Source of the DNA: Cellulosilyticum lentocellum DSM 5427
Lineage (GTDB): Bacteria; Bacillota; Clostridia; Lachnospirales; Cellulosilyticaceae
Reading direction: 5' to 3'
DNA: 64,000 nt
Assembly: GCF_000178835.2 (NCBI RefSeq)
Contig: NC_015275.1
Location: 1,261,001 to 1,325,000, forward strand
The notes beneath the pieces are model-generated. The model had not been told where the DNA came from. It did not search any database and worked only from the letters and a program-made list of their open reading frames with translations. The translations under genes were made by a program, and so were the position numbers. Below, piece after piece: positions 25,256 to 34,579 of this stretch (position 1 is its first letter; every line of letters starts with the position of its first letter).

Positions 25256-27214
25256 ATGAGACATTTTAAAGTGGGAGTTTATGCAATATGTAAAAATGAA
25301 GAAAAATTTGCTGAAGCATGGATGAACTCTATGAGTGAGGCTGATATTATTGTTGTTACAGATACAGGGTCAACGGATAAAACAGTAGAAATATTAGAAA
25401 CTAAGGGAGCTGTAGTTTATAAAGAAGAGATTATCCCTTGGCGTTTTGATGTGGCTAGAAATATTTCTTTAGAACATCTTCCGGAGAATGTAGATATTTG
25501 TGTCTGTACGGATTTGGATGAAATGCTAGTACCAGGATGGAGAGAAACATTAGAAAGTACGTGGCAAAAAGGCATTCATCAAGGTAAATACCTGTATAAT
25601 TGGAATTTAAATCCAGATGGTACACCAAATAGCCAATTTACCTATTTTAAAGTACATGATAGGCAGCATTTTAGATGGGTATATCCTGTGCATGAAGTTT
25701 TAGAATATGTAGGTAAAGAACCATATAGGGAAGTTTTTATAGAAGGGATGGTTCTTAACCATTATCCTGATTCAACTAAATCTAGAGACTCTTATCTAGA
25801 ACTTTTGGAGATGGCAATAGAAGAAAGTCCGGAAGATGATAGGATGACCTACTATTTAGGTAGGGAATATATGTACAAAGAAAAATCGCAGCAGTGTATA
25901 GATACACTAATAAGATATTTACAATTAAAGTCAGCAGTTTGGAAAGAAGAAAGATGTGCGGCAATGAGATGGATAGCAACTAGCTATGGAAACTTAGGTG
26001 AGGGTAAAGAAGCAGAGGCTTGGTATTACCGAGCTATTGCAGAGGTACCTTATATGAGAGAGGCTTACGTAGAAATGGCTCAATATGCTTATTTAAAAGA
26101 AGAATGGATAACAGTTTTTATGATGGCCAATGAAGCATTAAAAATCAAAGAGAAGTCAAAATGTTATATTAACATGGGCTATGCATGGAATGAGACTCCC
26201 TATGATTTAGCAGCCTTGGGAGCATATTACTTAGGTATGTATGATAAAGCGTTAGTATATGCAAAAGAAGCCAATATAATTAATCCTAATAATCAGCGTA
26301 TAAAGAACAATTTGAAGCTAATACAAGATAAATGCTTAGAATTGGCACAGAAAAAGGTAACTAAGATTCAAGCAAAAGAGGAATTGGTGCATACTTTACT
26401 ACTTTTATTTAGAAACGAGCATTTATCAGAAGATCAAGAGTTAGCCATGACTTGTCTTTTTTCATTAGAAGAAGCAAAGTATAAAACAGTTATTATTTAT
26501 AATCAAGGGTGCTTATCTAACCAGGAGCTAGAGAAGTTTCTAGAGAAATTTAAGCTCAATTTTATTATCATTGGAGAAGGAAAGAATGTAGGCATTCCAG
26601 TAGGGCGTCAGCGCTGTTTTGAATACATATGGACGCATAGGAGAGAAACAAAATATATAAGTGAATTGCATTTAGATATGATTTTTTCACCTTTATGGGA
26701 AGAAGCTTTAGTAGGATACTTAAGAACTCATGAGGAACCCATGATTAGCTGTGGTATTATTGATAAAAGTGGAGATATGAAGTTCAGTGGCAATACCATA
26801 AGGGAGATACCTAGAGATGGTACGGAAATGCAGAAGTTTTTAAGAAATTTAACAAGTAATAAGATTGTTCATGGATTTACGCATCCCTGTATTCACGTGA
26901 GTCATATTCTTGAGGAAGTAGGAGGATATGATTTAAGATTTCTAGAAGGTAAGCATTGCTTTGAGGATGATAGTCTGTTATTAGGTTATTACTATTATTA
27001 TGGAACAAAGGCAAAGTGGTATCCAAAAGTAAATTATCAATCAGTTGTTTATCATGCTATAGCCATGCAACGCCTAGAGGTGGCGGATGATATTACTGTA
27101 AATTTTAATGGGTTAGTGAAACAGTATGGAGCTATGGGGTTAAAGTATTTAAGTGAACTCCATAAAAGTAGCTGGCAAGTTGATTTTTTTCAAGAGCAAT
27201 TTTTGAATCAGTAA
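25256..27214 (+). CDS. Longer paralogous glycosyltransferase with a second C-terminal GT-A-like domain
   Basis: The first 360 of 652 residues match the upstream gene block by block: VGVYAICKNEEKFAEAWM, VTDTGSTDKTVEIL, RFDVARN, TDLDEM, then TPR-like repeats with REYMYKEKSQQCIDTL. From about residue 375 a further domain begins HTLLLLFRNEHLSEDQELAM. It has a strand pattern and the motif HLDMIFSPLWEEALVGYL, followed by HCFEDDSLLLGYYYYYG, which looks like a second GT-A-type fold. AAGGAGGAG lies before the ATG, so the pair is an operon. Two fused transferase domains suggest the enzyme adds two sugars, which is inference. No terminator with a T run follows. Confidence 0.82.
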   Translation: MRHFKVGVYAICKNEEKFAEAWMNSMSEADIIVVTDTGSTDKTVEILETKGAVVYKEEIIPWRFDVARNISLEHLPENVDICVCTDLDEMLVPGWRETLESTWQKGIHQGKYLYNWNLNPDGTPNSQFTYFKVHDRQHFRWVYPVHEVLEYVGKEPYREVFIEGMVLNHYPDSTKSRDSYLELLEMAIEESPEDDRMTYYLGREYMYKEKSQQCIDTLIRYLQLKSAVWKEERCAAMRWIATSYGNLGEGKEAEAWYYRAIAEVPYMREAYVEMAQYAYLKEEWITVFMMANEALKIKEKSKCYINMGYAWNETPYDLAALGAYYLGMYDKALVYAKEANIINPNNQRIKNNLKLIQDKCLELAQKKVTKIQAKEELVHTLLLLFRNEHLSEDQELAMTCLFSLEEAKYKTVIIYNQGCLSNQELEKFLEKFKLNFIIIGEGKNVGIPVGRQRCFEYIWTHRRETKYISELHLDMIFSPLWEEALVGYLRTHEEPMISCGIIDKSGDMKFSGNTIREIPRDGTEMQKFLRNLTSNKIVHGFTHPCIHVSHILEEVGGYDLRFLEGKHCFEDDSLLLGYYYYYGTKAKWYPKVNYQSVVYHAIAMQRLEVADDITVNFNGLVKQYGAMGLKYLSELHKSSWQVDFFQEQFLNQ

Positions 27215-27225
27215 TAAATGGATAA

Positions 27226-27250
27226 GAGGTACCTCTATGAAAGGTACCTC
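27226..27250. repeat. Short inverted repeat between convergent genes
   Basis: GAGGTACCT (27226-27234) and AGGTACCTC (27242-27250) pair as a hairpin, and AGGTACCT is itself palindromic. No T run follows on either strand, so it is a poor terminator. It lies between the glycosyltransferase stop and the relic gene stop. Confidence 0.6.
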
Positions 27251-27284
27251 ATACTAAAATAGTTTAGCTGAAAGACTTAGGTTT

Positions 27285-27762
27285 CTATTCTAGTAAAAGA
27301 CCAGCACTTGCATAACCAATGATGTTATTTCCACCCTTTTGACCTGATGGTACTATAGTGAAGAAAATAACCATTATACGTGTTTTAGCTGTTACACTTA
27401 TATTAAAGGTAGAGTTAATCTTATGAGCTATAAGATTATTTGAAGCGATGTCTGGTGCTAGCTCAATAAAGCCATTTGCAACAGGTGAAAATACTTTATT
27501 TGGTGTTGTAGATATATAGATTTGAGCTATAATGGTTGCACTGGTAAATTACCTGTAACAGAAAAGTATGTTGATAGAGCCTTAATAGTACCAGCACTTG
27601 GCATACTAAAGGCTGTGTTCATACCATTCAAATTACTAGAGTCCATAGTGATAGTATCATTAATACCATCACCGACATCAATACCTGATTCAGAAGCGCC
27701 GAACTACAGTGATTCATAGAATGTTTTTCGGGTGTATATTTTCTTCCGTAGCTATTGGACAT
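27285..27762 (-). pseudogene. Frameshifted exosporium BclB-like gene
   Basis: Read on the minus strand in three frames, this gives one continuous BclB C-terminal-like domain. Frame one from ATG 27762 gives MSNSYGRKYTPEKHSMNHCS. Frame two gives ESGIDVGDGINDTITMDSS, then NGMNTAFSMPSAGTIKALS. Frame three gives ATIIAQIYISTTPNKVFSP, then ISVTAKTRIMVIFF and GYASAGLLLE before TAG at 27285-27287. The order of blocks matches the spore exosporium BclB family. Two frameshifts, near 27540 and near 27700, break it. A GGGGAAG ribosome site remains before the ATG. There are no collagen-like repeats, so the intact protein would be about 158 residues. Sequencing error at both points is the alternative. Confidence 0.82.
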
Positions 27763-28106
27763 ACAACTTCCCCTATTCTAAAATCAAATTTACATATAGA
27801 AAATAAGGGTATTACAAGCATATACTATGTGTATAAGGCAAATTAGGTGATTATTTCAAAATAGCTTAATAAACTATTTCAAATGATTTTACCAATAGGA
27901 TAGTGGTAGAAAATCAGATAATAACATTATTTCTGATGAGATAAGTAAAAAAATTAGATAATAACTGGCAAGTTTATTTTTTACCCCTTATACTTAAGTT
28001 ATAATAACGAAAGTACGAATGTGATATGAACTTATAAGATAAAAATAATCTTTTTAAGTAAGCTAGACTGTTCGTAATTAAAAAATTGATATTAAAGGAG
28101 GAAAAT
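27763..28106. other. Intergenic stretch with a short direct repeat
   Basis: About 340 bases between the relic gene and the DJ-1 gene. AGATAATAAC occurs twice about 40 bp apart (near 27915 and 27955). A TATAAT at 28000-28005 has only a TTTTTT at -35, so it is a weak promoter candidate for the DJ-1 gene. No reading frame or RNA is recognised. Confidence 0.4.
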
Positions 28107-28655
28107 ATGAGAGTAGCAGTTTATTTTGGTACAGGCTATGAAGAGATAGAAGCATTATCAGTAGTAGATATATTAAGAAGAGGAAAAGTAGAAGTTACTA
28201 TGGTGGGTGTTAGTGGAAAGACTGTGGTAAGTTCACGTGGTATTAGCGTTAATATGGATAAAACTATCGATGAAGTAGATCATACAAAAGTTGATATGAT
28301 TGTATTACCGGGTGGTGTACCAGGTATTAATCATCTAGAAGAAAATAGCATGCTTATAGAACAACTCAGATGTTTTAAAGAACAGCATAAATGGATAGCA
28401 GCAATTTGTGCAGCGCCTAGTATTTTAGGAAAGCATGGATTACTAAAAGGAGAAACGGCAACATGCTATCCAGGATATGAGAATGAGCTTATAGGCTGCC
28501 AGTATTCGGAAGAGGGAGTAGTCTTAAGTAACCATGTGGTAACAGGAAAAGGAGCTGGCTATTCTATTTCATTCGCATTTAAGTTATTAGAAATAATAAA
28601 GGGTGAAATAGTAGCAGGAGAAGTAAAAAAAGGTATGTTGATTGCAGATAAATAA
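28107..28655 (+). CDS. DJ-1/PfpI family protein (YajL/ThiJ type)
   Basis: DJ-1 proteins are cysteine-dependent enzymes linked to glyoxal detoxification, deglycation or chaperone roles. The 182-residue protein has the N-terminal GTGYEEIEALSVVDILRR with the conserved glutamate. The MIVLPGGVPG block is next, then the nucleophile elbow IAAICAAPSIL with C101, and ATCYPGYE. The start at 28107 has AAAGGAGG upstream; the frame back to 28086 includes that site. It stands alone with a terminator after it. Exact activity cannot be assigned. Confidence 0.9.
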   Translation: MRVAVYFGTGYEEIEALSVVDILRRGKVEVTMVGVSGKTVVSSRGISVNMDKTIDEVDHTKVDMIVLPGGVPGINHLEENSMLIEQLRCFKEQHKWIAAICAAPSILGKHGLLKGETATCYPGYENELIGCQYSEEGVVLSNHVVTGKGAGYSISFAFKLLEIIKGEIVAGEVKKGMLIADK

Positions 28656-28664
28656 GGGTAAAAT

Positions 28665-28700
28665 AAAAAGGTATATCGCTACTAAGTGATATACCTTTTA
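28665..28700. terminator. Bidirectional terminator after the DJ-1 gene
   Basis: AAAAGGTATATC (28666-28677) pairs with GATATACCTTTT (28688-28699). AT tracts on both sides allow use in either direction, serving the DJ-1 gene and possibly the convergent unknown gene. Confidence 0.7.
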
Positions 28701-28756
28701 AATGTTGTTAAGAAAAACTAAATATTTCTTTAAAAGTATTAAAAATGCTTATACTA

Positions 28757-29194
28757 CTAAAAAACAGTGGTGTGAATACGCTTAAACACTTCCATAAGTT
28801 CTACATCAGTAATGAGTTCAGTACCTATTTCTTCAAAAGCACTGGTTACTTTATGTATATTTAACTTATAAATATCTGAAATCATTTGAGCACTATAGGC
28901 TTTACAATTATGATATTTCCACTGCTTAGTGATTAATTTACAAATATCACTTGATAAATAGAAAATCACATGAAAAAAGGTAAGGCGATTTAGTTCTACA
29001 ATGTTATTTTCATTCATAGTGTTTAATAATTCAGCATGTTCTACACCAAGAACAGAAGCTACTTCCGTGCTGGCATAAGGTGCTTCACTTGATTTTAAAA
29101 AAAGATCAATAGCTTCAAGTTTAGGACGTATGGAATTTGTATAGGTCTGGTCAAAGCTTTGAAGTGTGACGCAGCTACTTGTATAATGATCCAT
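28757..29194 (-). CDS. Unknown protein with a possible helix-turn-helix
   Basis: I do not recognise this 145-residue protein. It is soluble and slightly acidic, without signal peptide or membrane segment. Residues about 41-66 (ASTEVASVLGVEHAELLNTM) have the spacing of a helix-turn-helix, and three cysteines are scattered (residues 8, 84 and 96). It starts at ATG behind AGGAAGG and is divergent from tig. The start, ribosome site and codon use look real. A small regulator is possible but unproven. Confidence 0.7.
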   Translation of the reverse strand: MDHYTSSCVTLQSFDQTYTNSIRPKLEAIDLFLKSSEAPYASTEVASVLGVEHAELLNTMNENNIVELNRLTFFHVIFYLSSDICKLITKQWKYHNCKAYSAQMISDIYKLNIHKVTSAFEEIGTELITDVELMEVFKRIHTTVF

Positions 29195-29485
29195 CGTTTA
29201 AAATCCTTCCTAATGTGAAATCTATATTACAAAGTTATTACATAACCCAATTATAAGGTAAGAGGCCTATATAAGGCTAGTTGTAATACTTGGAATAAAA
29301 GTAGAAAAGCATGTATGAAAGCATGGAAAAATATGCAAAATATAGTTGACTATCAAGAAAATATTCGAAAATGCGATATGGATTTTTTACCAAGGATATG
29401 ATATAATAACGAAATGTTAGTTTAAAATGCTATATTTATGCAATGACACTACAAAGCAGGGAAACCTTAAGGAGGATAAATTTTA

Positions 29486-30784
29486 ATGAACACACAAGTA
29501 GAAACAATGGAAAAAAGTGAGGTTAAACTTACAGTAGAAGTAGAAGGTGCTAAGGTTACAGCGGCAATTGATAAGGCTTATGAAGCAATGAAAAAAGACT
29601 TCAATATTCAAGGCTTCCGTAAAGGGAAAGTGCCTCGTGCGATGATTGAAAAAATGTATGGTGTTGAAGTATTCTTCAATAAAGCAGCAGACATCTTAAT
29701 TGATGAAACATTATTTGCAGCAATCGAAGAAAACAAAATTGATATTGCAGCACGTATTAGTCCAAATGGATTAGAAGTAACTGAAATGTCAAAAGATGGT
29801 ATGAAGTATACAGCAATTATTACTGTAAAACCAGAAGTAACACTTGGTGAATACAAAAACTTAAAAGTTGAAGTAGAAAAAACAGAAGTAACAGATGAAG
29901 AAGTAAACGAAGCAGTTAATAAAGAAGCACAAAAAAATGCTCGTGAAATCACAGTTGAAGATAGAGCAGTTATGCCTCAAGATAAAGTAACAATCGACTT
30001 TGAAGGTTTTGTAGATGGTGCTGCATTTGAAGGTGGAAAAGGAACAGATTATGATTTAGTAATTGGTTCTAAATCATTCATCGATAATTTTGAAGATCAA
30101 TTAATTGGTAAAAACATTGGTGAAGAAGTAGAAGTTAATGTAACATTCCCAGCTGAATACCATGTAGCAGAACTTGCTAGCAAACCAGCATTATTTAAAG
30201 TAGCTATTAAAGGTATTAAAGTAAATGAATTACCAGAAATTAATGATGATTTTGCAGCTGATATTTCAGAATTTGAAACATTAGCTGAATACAAAGAAGA
30301 TCTTAAGGCAAAACTTCTTAAAGACAAAGAGACAAATAATAAAAACATTTTTGAACAACAAGCTGTAGAAAATGCAGTAGCAAATGCTACATTAGAAGTA
30401 CCAGCAGCTATGGTTGAAGAGCAAGTAGACAGAAACGTTAAAAACTTCTCAAACCGTATGGCTTCTCAAGGTTTACAATTAGAACAATATTTACAATTCA
30501 CAGGTCAAAGTATGGATGCATTCAGAGAAAACTTTGCTAAAGATGCGGAGCACCAAATTAAAACTCGTTTAGTTCTTGAAAAAGTTGCTGAAGTAGAAGG
30601 TGTTACTGTTTCTGAAGAAGACATCGATGAAGAATTAAAAACAATTGCAGCTATGTACCAAATGCCATATGAAGAACTTAAGAAATCTTTTGCTAACTAT
30701 GAGCAAGATGCTTTAACAGCAGATATTAAAGTTCAAAAAGCAGTTAAGGTGATTACAGAGTCTGCAGAAAAAGTGGAAAAATAG
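29486..30784 (+). CDS. tig: Trigger factor
   Basis: Trigger factor is the ribosome-bound chaperone that meets nascent chains at the exit tunnel. The 432-residue protein has the ribosome-binding domain with the signature GFRKGKVPR (about residues 41-49). A PPIase domain (about 150-245) has [11 protein letters not shown] and [15 protein letters not shown], and a long helical C-terminal arm follows. Length is normal. AAGGAGG precedes the ATG. As in many Firmicutes, tig is directly upstream of clpP and clpX, linking folding and degradation. The lysine- and glutamate-rich coding sequence suggests high expression. Confidence 0.97.
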   Translation: MNTQVETMEKSEVKLTVEVEGAKVTAAIDKAYEAMKKDFNIQGFRKGKVPRAMIEKMYGVEVFFNKAADILIDETLFAAIEENKIDIAARISPNGLEVTEMSKDGMKYTAIITVKPEVTLGEYKNLKVEVEKTEVTDEEVNEAVNKEAQKNAREITVEDRAVMPQDKVTIDFEGFVDGAAFEGGKGTDYDLVIGSKSFIDNFEDQLIGKNIGEEVEVNVTFPAEYHVAELASKPALFKVAIKGIKVNELPEINDDFAADISEFETLAEYKEDLKAKLLKDKETNNKNIFEQQAVENAVANATLEVPAAMVEEQVDRNVKNFSNRMASQGLQLEQYLQFTGQSMDAFRENFAKDAEHQIKTRLVLEKVAEVEGVTVSEEDIDEELKTIAAMYQMPYEELKKSFANYEQDALTADIKVQKAVKVITESAEKVEK

Positions 30785-30828
30785 GAAGATTAGGTATATA
30801 TCCTAAAAGAGAGAAGGAGGCTACTAGA

Positions 30829-31410
30829 ATGAGTTTAGTCCCAATGGTTATAGAACAAACCAATAGAGGAGAACGTTCATATGATATTTACTCTCGTCTA
30901 TTAAAAGATCGTATCATTATTTTAGGTGATGAGGTTAACAACGTTACAGCTAACCTTATTGTGGCACAACTATTGTTTTTAGAAGCTGAAGATCCTGATA
31001 AAGACATTATGTTTTACATTAATAGTCCAGGTGGCTCTATAACAGATGGTATGGCTATTTATGATACAATGCAATATATTAAGTGTGATGTGTCAACGAT
31101 TTGTATGGGTATGGCAGCGAGCATGGGTGCATTCTTACTTGCAGGAGGAACAAAAGGTAAACGTTTTGCGCTTCCTAATGCAGAAGTTATGATTCACCAA
31201 CCACTTGGTGGAGCAAAAGGTCAAGCAACTGACATTCAAATTACAGCGCAGCACATCATTAAAACAAAAGAGCGTATGAACCGTATGTTATCAGAGTTTA
31301 CAGGGCAACCTATTGAACGTATTAATAATGACGTTGAAAGGGACAACTGGAAAACTGCTGAAGAAGCAAAAGAATATGGCCTTATAGACGATATTATTAC
31401 ATCAAAATAG
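30829..31410 (+). CDS. clpP: ATP-dependent Clp protease proteolytic subunit
   Basis: ClpP forms the tetradecameric serine protease chamber fed by ClpX or ClpC. The 193-residue protein begins [20 protein letters not shown] and contains the catalytic Ser98 in [13 protein letters not shown] and His123 in VMIHQPLGG. The catalytic Asp follows in [13 protein letters not shown] is present. AGAAGGAGG precedes the start and clpX follows 20 bp later. No CtsR box was seen upstream, consistent with tig-clpP-clpX co-transcription. Confidence 0.97.
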   Translation: MSLVPMVIEQTNRGERSYDIYSRLLKDRIIILGDEVNNVTANLIVAQLLFLEAEDPDKDIMFYINSPGGSITDGMAIYDTMQYIKCDVSTICMGMAASMGAFLLAGGTKGKRFALPNAEVMIHQPLGGAKGQATDIQITAQHIIKTKERMNRMLSEFTGQPIERINNDVERDNWKTAEEAKEYGLIDDIITSK

Positions 31411-31429
31411 TTCCCAAAGGAGGTGCAGA

Positions 31430-32716
31430 ATGCCAACAAAGTTTGATGATACAAAACAGCTAAGATGTTCATTTTGTGGTAAAACACAAGAACAGGTAAA
31501 AAGACTTATTGCAGGTCCAAATGTTTATATCTGTGATGAATGTATTGAGTTATGCTCTGAAATTATAGAAGAGGAGCTTGAAGCTGGTTACGAAGATGAT
31601 GATATGGTAGATATGCCAAAGCCAAAAGAAATTAAGGCGCATCTTGATGAGTATGTTATTGGTCAAGAAGATGCTAAAAAAGCTTTAGCAGTAGCAGTAT
31701 ACAATCATTATAAACGTATTTATAAACAAAGTAAGAGTAACGATGTAGAAGTACAAAAGAGTAATATTTTACTTTTAGGACCTACAGGAACAGGTAAAAC
31801 ACTTTTAGCACAAACCCTTGCTAAAATGTTAAATGTACCCTTTGCTGTAGCTGATGCCACCTCTCTTACAGAAGCAGGCTATGTAGGCGAAGATGTAGAA
31901 AATATTCTACTTAAGCTTATTCAAGCAGCTAATTATGATGTGGAAAAAGCACAATTGGGTATTATTTATATAGATGAGATTGACAAGATTTCTAGAAAAT
32001 CTGAAAATCCATCTATTACTAGAGATGTAAGTGGAGAAGGTGTACAGCAAGCACTTCTTAAAATCATAGAGGGAACAGTAGCTTCTGTACCACCTCAAGG
32101 CGGTAGAAAACATCCACACCAAGAATTTATTCAAATTGATACAACTAATATTCTATTTATCTGTGGTGGAGCCTTTGATGGGCTTGATAAAATCATTGAA
32201 CGTAGAGTAGGACAAAAGAGCATGGGCTTTGGTGCCAATATTGTGAGTAAGAAAGAGAAAAGCATAGGCGAACTCTTTAAACAAATCGAACCTCAAGACC
32301 TTGTTAAATTTGGACTTATTCCTGAATTTGTAGGACGTATTCCATCCATTGTATCTCTTAATAATTTAGACAAAGAAGCACTTATTAAAATTCTAACAGA
32401 GCCTAAAAATGCGCTTACAAAACAATACGAGCATCTTTTTGAACTAGATGGTATTAAGTTAGAGTTTGAAGAAGAAGCTTTAGTAGCTGTAGCAGAATTA
32501 GCTATTGAAAGAGAAACTGGAGCTAGAGGATTACGTGCCATCTTTGAAACTATGATGAGAAATATTATGTATGATGCACCTTCTATGGGAGATGCTTTAG
32601 AAAAAATTATTATTCATGCAGATGTGATTAAAGAAGGCAAAGAACCTACATTGGTTTATAATGATAAAGTTAAACCAAAAGAAAAGAATAAAAAAGCTAA
32701 TAATGAATCAGCTTAA
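31430..32716 (+). CDS. clpX: Clp protease ATPase subunit ClpX
   Basis: ClpX is the AAA+ unfoldase that recognises substrates and feeds ClpP. The 428-residue protein has the N-terminal zinc-binding domain with C13, C16, C35 and C38. Walker A GPTGTGKT is at 117-124, Walker B has [10 protein letters not shown], and the [20 protein letters not shown] region and the sensor-2 GARGLR motif are present. It is co-directional with clpP behind AAAGGAGGTG. A strong hairpin follows the stop. Confidence 0.97.
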   Translation: MPTKFDDTKQLRCSFCGKTQEQVKRLIAGPNVYICDECIELCSEIIEEELEAGYEDDDMVDMPKPKEIKAHLDEYVIGQEDAKKALAVAVYNHYKRIYKQSKSNDVEVQKSNILLLGPTGTGKTLLAQTLAKMLNVPFAVADATSLTEAGYVGEDVENILLKLIQAANYDVEKAQLGIIYIDEIDKISRKSENPSITRDVSGEGVQQALLKIIEGTVASVPPQGGRKHPHQEFIQIDTTNILFICGGAFDGLDKIIERRVGQKSMGFGANIVSKKEKSIGELFKQIEPQDLVKFGLIPEFVGRIPSIVSLNNLDKEALIKILTEPKNALTKQYEHLFELDGIKLEFEEEALVAVAELAIERETGARGLRAIFETMMRNIMYDAPSMGDALEKIIIHADVIKEGKEPTLVYNDKVKPKEKNKKANNESA

Positions 32717-32735
32717 GCTGTGTTCATGAAAATAT

Positions 32736-32775
32736 AATAAGGGGCTGTTGCATTTATGTGCAATAGCCCCTTATT
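32736..32775 (+). terminator. Hairpin after clpX
   Basis: A 17-bp stem: AATAAGGGGCTGTTGCA (32736-32752) with TGCAATAGCCCCTTATT (32759-32775), one G-T pair. Only a short T stretch follows. Its GCTGTTGCA core recurs in the hairpin at 43324. Confidence 0.75.
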
Positions 32776-32898
32776 AATGAGATAGTAACATCCTAATTTA
32801 TCCCTGATCTCTTAAATGAATGATAGATTTATAGGTATCCTTTTTGTAACTGTTGGCAATACTTGTAAAGTAGAAAAAAGTAAGCAGGAGGATACTGT

Positions 32899-34542
32899 AT
32901 GTTATCAGGTATATTAATTGGGGTTCAATTATTTTTTTCGTGTGTAATTGGGATGTATTTCTTACTACAGCTTAAAAGTCAAACAACATCTAAATCTAAT
33001 ATTTATAAAGATTCTTTAGTAAAATGGGAGAAGATGCAAGCTCTAAGAAAAGTTGCATTGACACCTCCATTGTCTGAAAAGGTAAGGCCGAAAAGTGAAA
33101 AGGATATTATAGGGCAAGCAGATGGATTGCAAGCTTTAAAAATTGCTTTATGTGGACCTAGTCCACAACATATTTTAATTTATGGTTCTCCTGGAATAGG
33201 AAAAACAGCGGCAGCTAGAATTGCATTGGATATTGCCAAGGAATCACCTGGATCACCATTTAAAAGAAATGCTAAGTTTATAGAGATTGATGCAACGACA
33301 CTGCGTTTTGATGAAAGAAGTATTGCTGACCCGCTAATGGGATCTGTTCATGATCCTATTTATCAAGGAGCAGGTGCTTATGGTCCAGCAGGAGTACCTC
33401 AACCTAAACCTGGGGCAGTCACAAAGGCACATGGTGGCGTTTTATTTATAGATGAAATTGGAGAACTGCATCAAGTGCAAATGAATAAGCTTTTAAAAGT
33501 TCTAGAGGATAGAAAAGTGTTTTTGGAGAGCTCGTATTACTCTGAAAGTGATGAAAATATTCCTAAAGATATTCATGATGTATTTAAAAATGGTTTACCT
33601 GCAGATTTTAGATTAATTGGAGCTACCACTAGGAATCCGGAAGATATACCACCAGCATTACGTTCGAGGTGTACAGAGATTTTCTTTAAAGACTTAAGTT
33701 ATGATGATATTAGGGCCATTGTAGACAATGTAGCAGCACGTGAAAAAATGACCATTGTAGGAGAAGCAAAGGAACTTATAGGACAGTATGCTTATAATGG
33801 AAGGGATGCAGTTAATATGTTGCAGACTTCTTTTAGTTTAGTACATCAAGAAGGACGAATAGAAATCTTGGAAAAAGATGTGGAATGGGTTATTCAAACA
33901 GGTAGGTATGTACCTAGACTTGTAAAGAAAGTAGATCCTAAAGCTGCAGTAGGGAAAGTAAATGGTTTAGGTGTCATGGGGATTAATAGAGGTATGGTCT
34001 TAGGCATAGAAGCTGTTACTAAGAAAACAGGAATAGAGCAGGCAGAGATTAAAGTAACTGGCATTATAGAAGAAGAAGAACTGCATATGAAACAAAGCAG
34101 TTCTAAAAGAAAAAGTATGGCGTCAAATTCTGTAGAAAATGTACTCACGGTTTTAAAAATGCGCTATAATGTTAATACAAAGGAATATTTAATGCATCTT
34201 AATTTTACCTCGGGAATTCCAATTGATGGACCATCAGCAGGTATTGCTATATTTACAGTGTTGTATTCAGCACTTTTTGATAAGGCTATACCTGGGAATA
34301 TTGCTATGACTGGAGAGATATCTATACAAGGTAAGGTTTGTCCTGTAGGTGGTGTTTATGAAAAGTTATTAGCAGCTAGGGAAGCTGGCGTAAAGAAAGT
34401 ATTTATTCCTAAGGATAATATTCAAAAAGTGTTTGATACAATAGATATAGAAATTATTCCTGTTGAAGATATAGATGAGGTTATTAGTACCTTATTTGAT
34501 AAAGAGATTATTGAAAAAGCCAATGAAATATTACATGCGTAG
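32899..34542 (+). CDS. lonB: LonB-type ATP-dependent protease
   Basis: LonB is the sporulation-associated Lon-like protease of Firmicutes. The 547-residue protein has an N-terminal hydrophobic segment (about residues 3-24). An AAA+ domain has Walker A GSPGIGKTA from residue 96 and Walker B GGVLFIDEIGEL. A C-terminal Lon protease domain has Ser446 in DGPSAGIA and Lys489 in YEKLLAAREAG. It lacks the long N-terminal substrate domain of LonA. The next gene is lonA, the same tandem as in B. subtilis. A forespore sigma-F promoter, known for B. subtilis lonB, was not identified here. Confidence 0.95.
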   Translation: MLSGILIGVQLFFSCVIGMYFLLQLKSQTTSKSNIYKDSLVKWEKMQALRKVALTPPLSEKVRPKSEKDIIGQADGLQALKIALCGPSPQHILIYGSPGIGKTAAARIALDIAKESPGSPFKRNAKFIEIDATTLRFDERSIADPLMGSVHDPIYQGAGAYGPAGVPQPKPGAVTKAHGGVLFIDEIGELHQVQMNKLLKVLEDRKVFLESSYYSESDENIPKDIHDVFKNGLPADFRLIGATTRNPEDIPPALRSRCTEIFFKDLSYDDIRAIVDNVAAREKMTIVGEAKELIGQYAYNGRDAVNMLQTSFSLVHQEGRIEILEKDVEWVIQTGRYVPRLVKKVDPKAAVGKVNGLGVMGINRGMVLGIEAVTKKTGIEQAEIKVTGIIEEEELHMKQSSSKRKSMASNSVENVLTVLKMRYNVNTKEYLMHLNFTSGIPIDGPSAGIAIFTVLYSALFDKAIPGNIAMTGEISIQGKVCPVGGVYEKLLAAREAGVKKVFIPKDNIQKVFDTIDIEIIPVEDIDEVISTLFDKEIIEKANEILHA

Positions 34543-34579
34543 TGATTAACACGTAAGTGGCAATTTAGAGGGTGGAGCG

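Noticed and set aside
27522-27719. Plus-strand open frame in the BclB relic
   Set aside because: It runs antisense to the recognisable BclB-like sequence, has no ribosome site and no family features.
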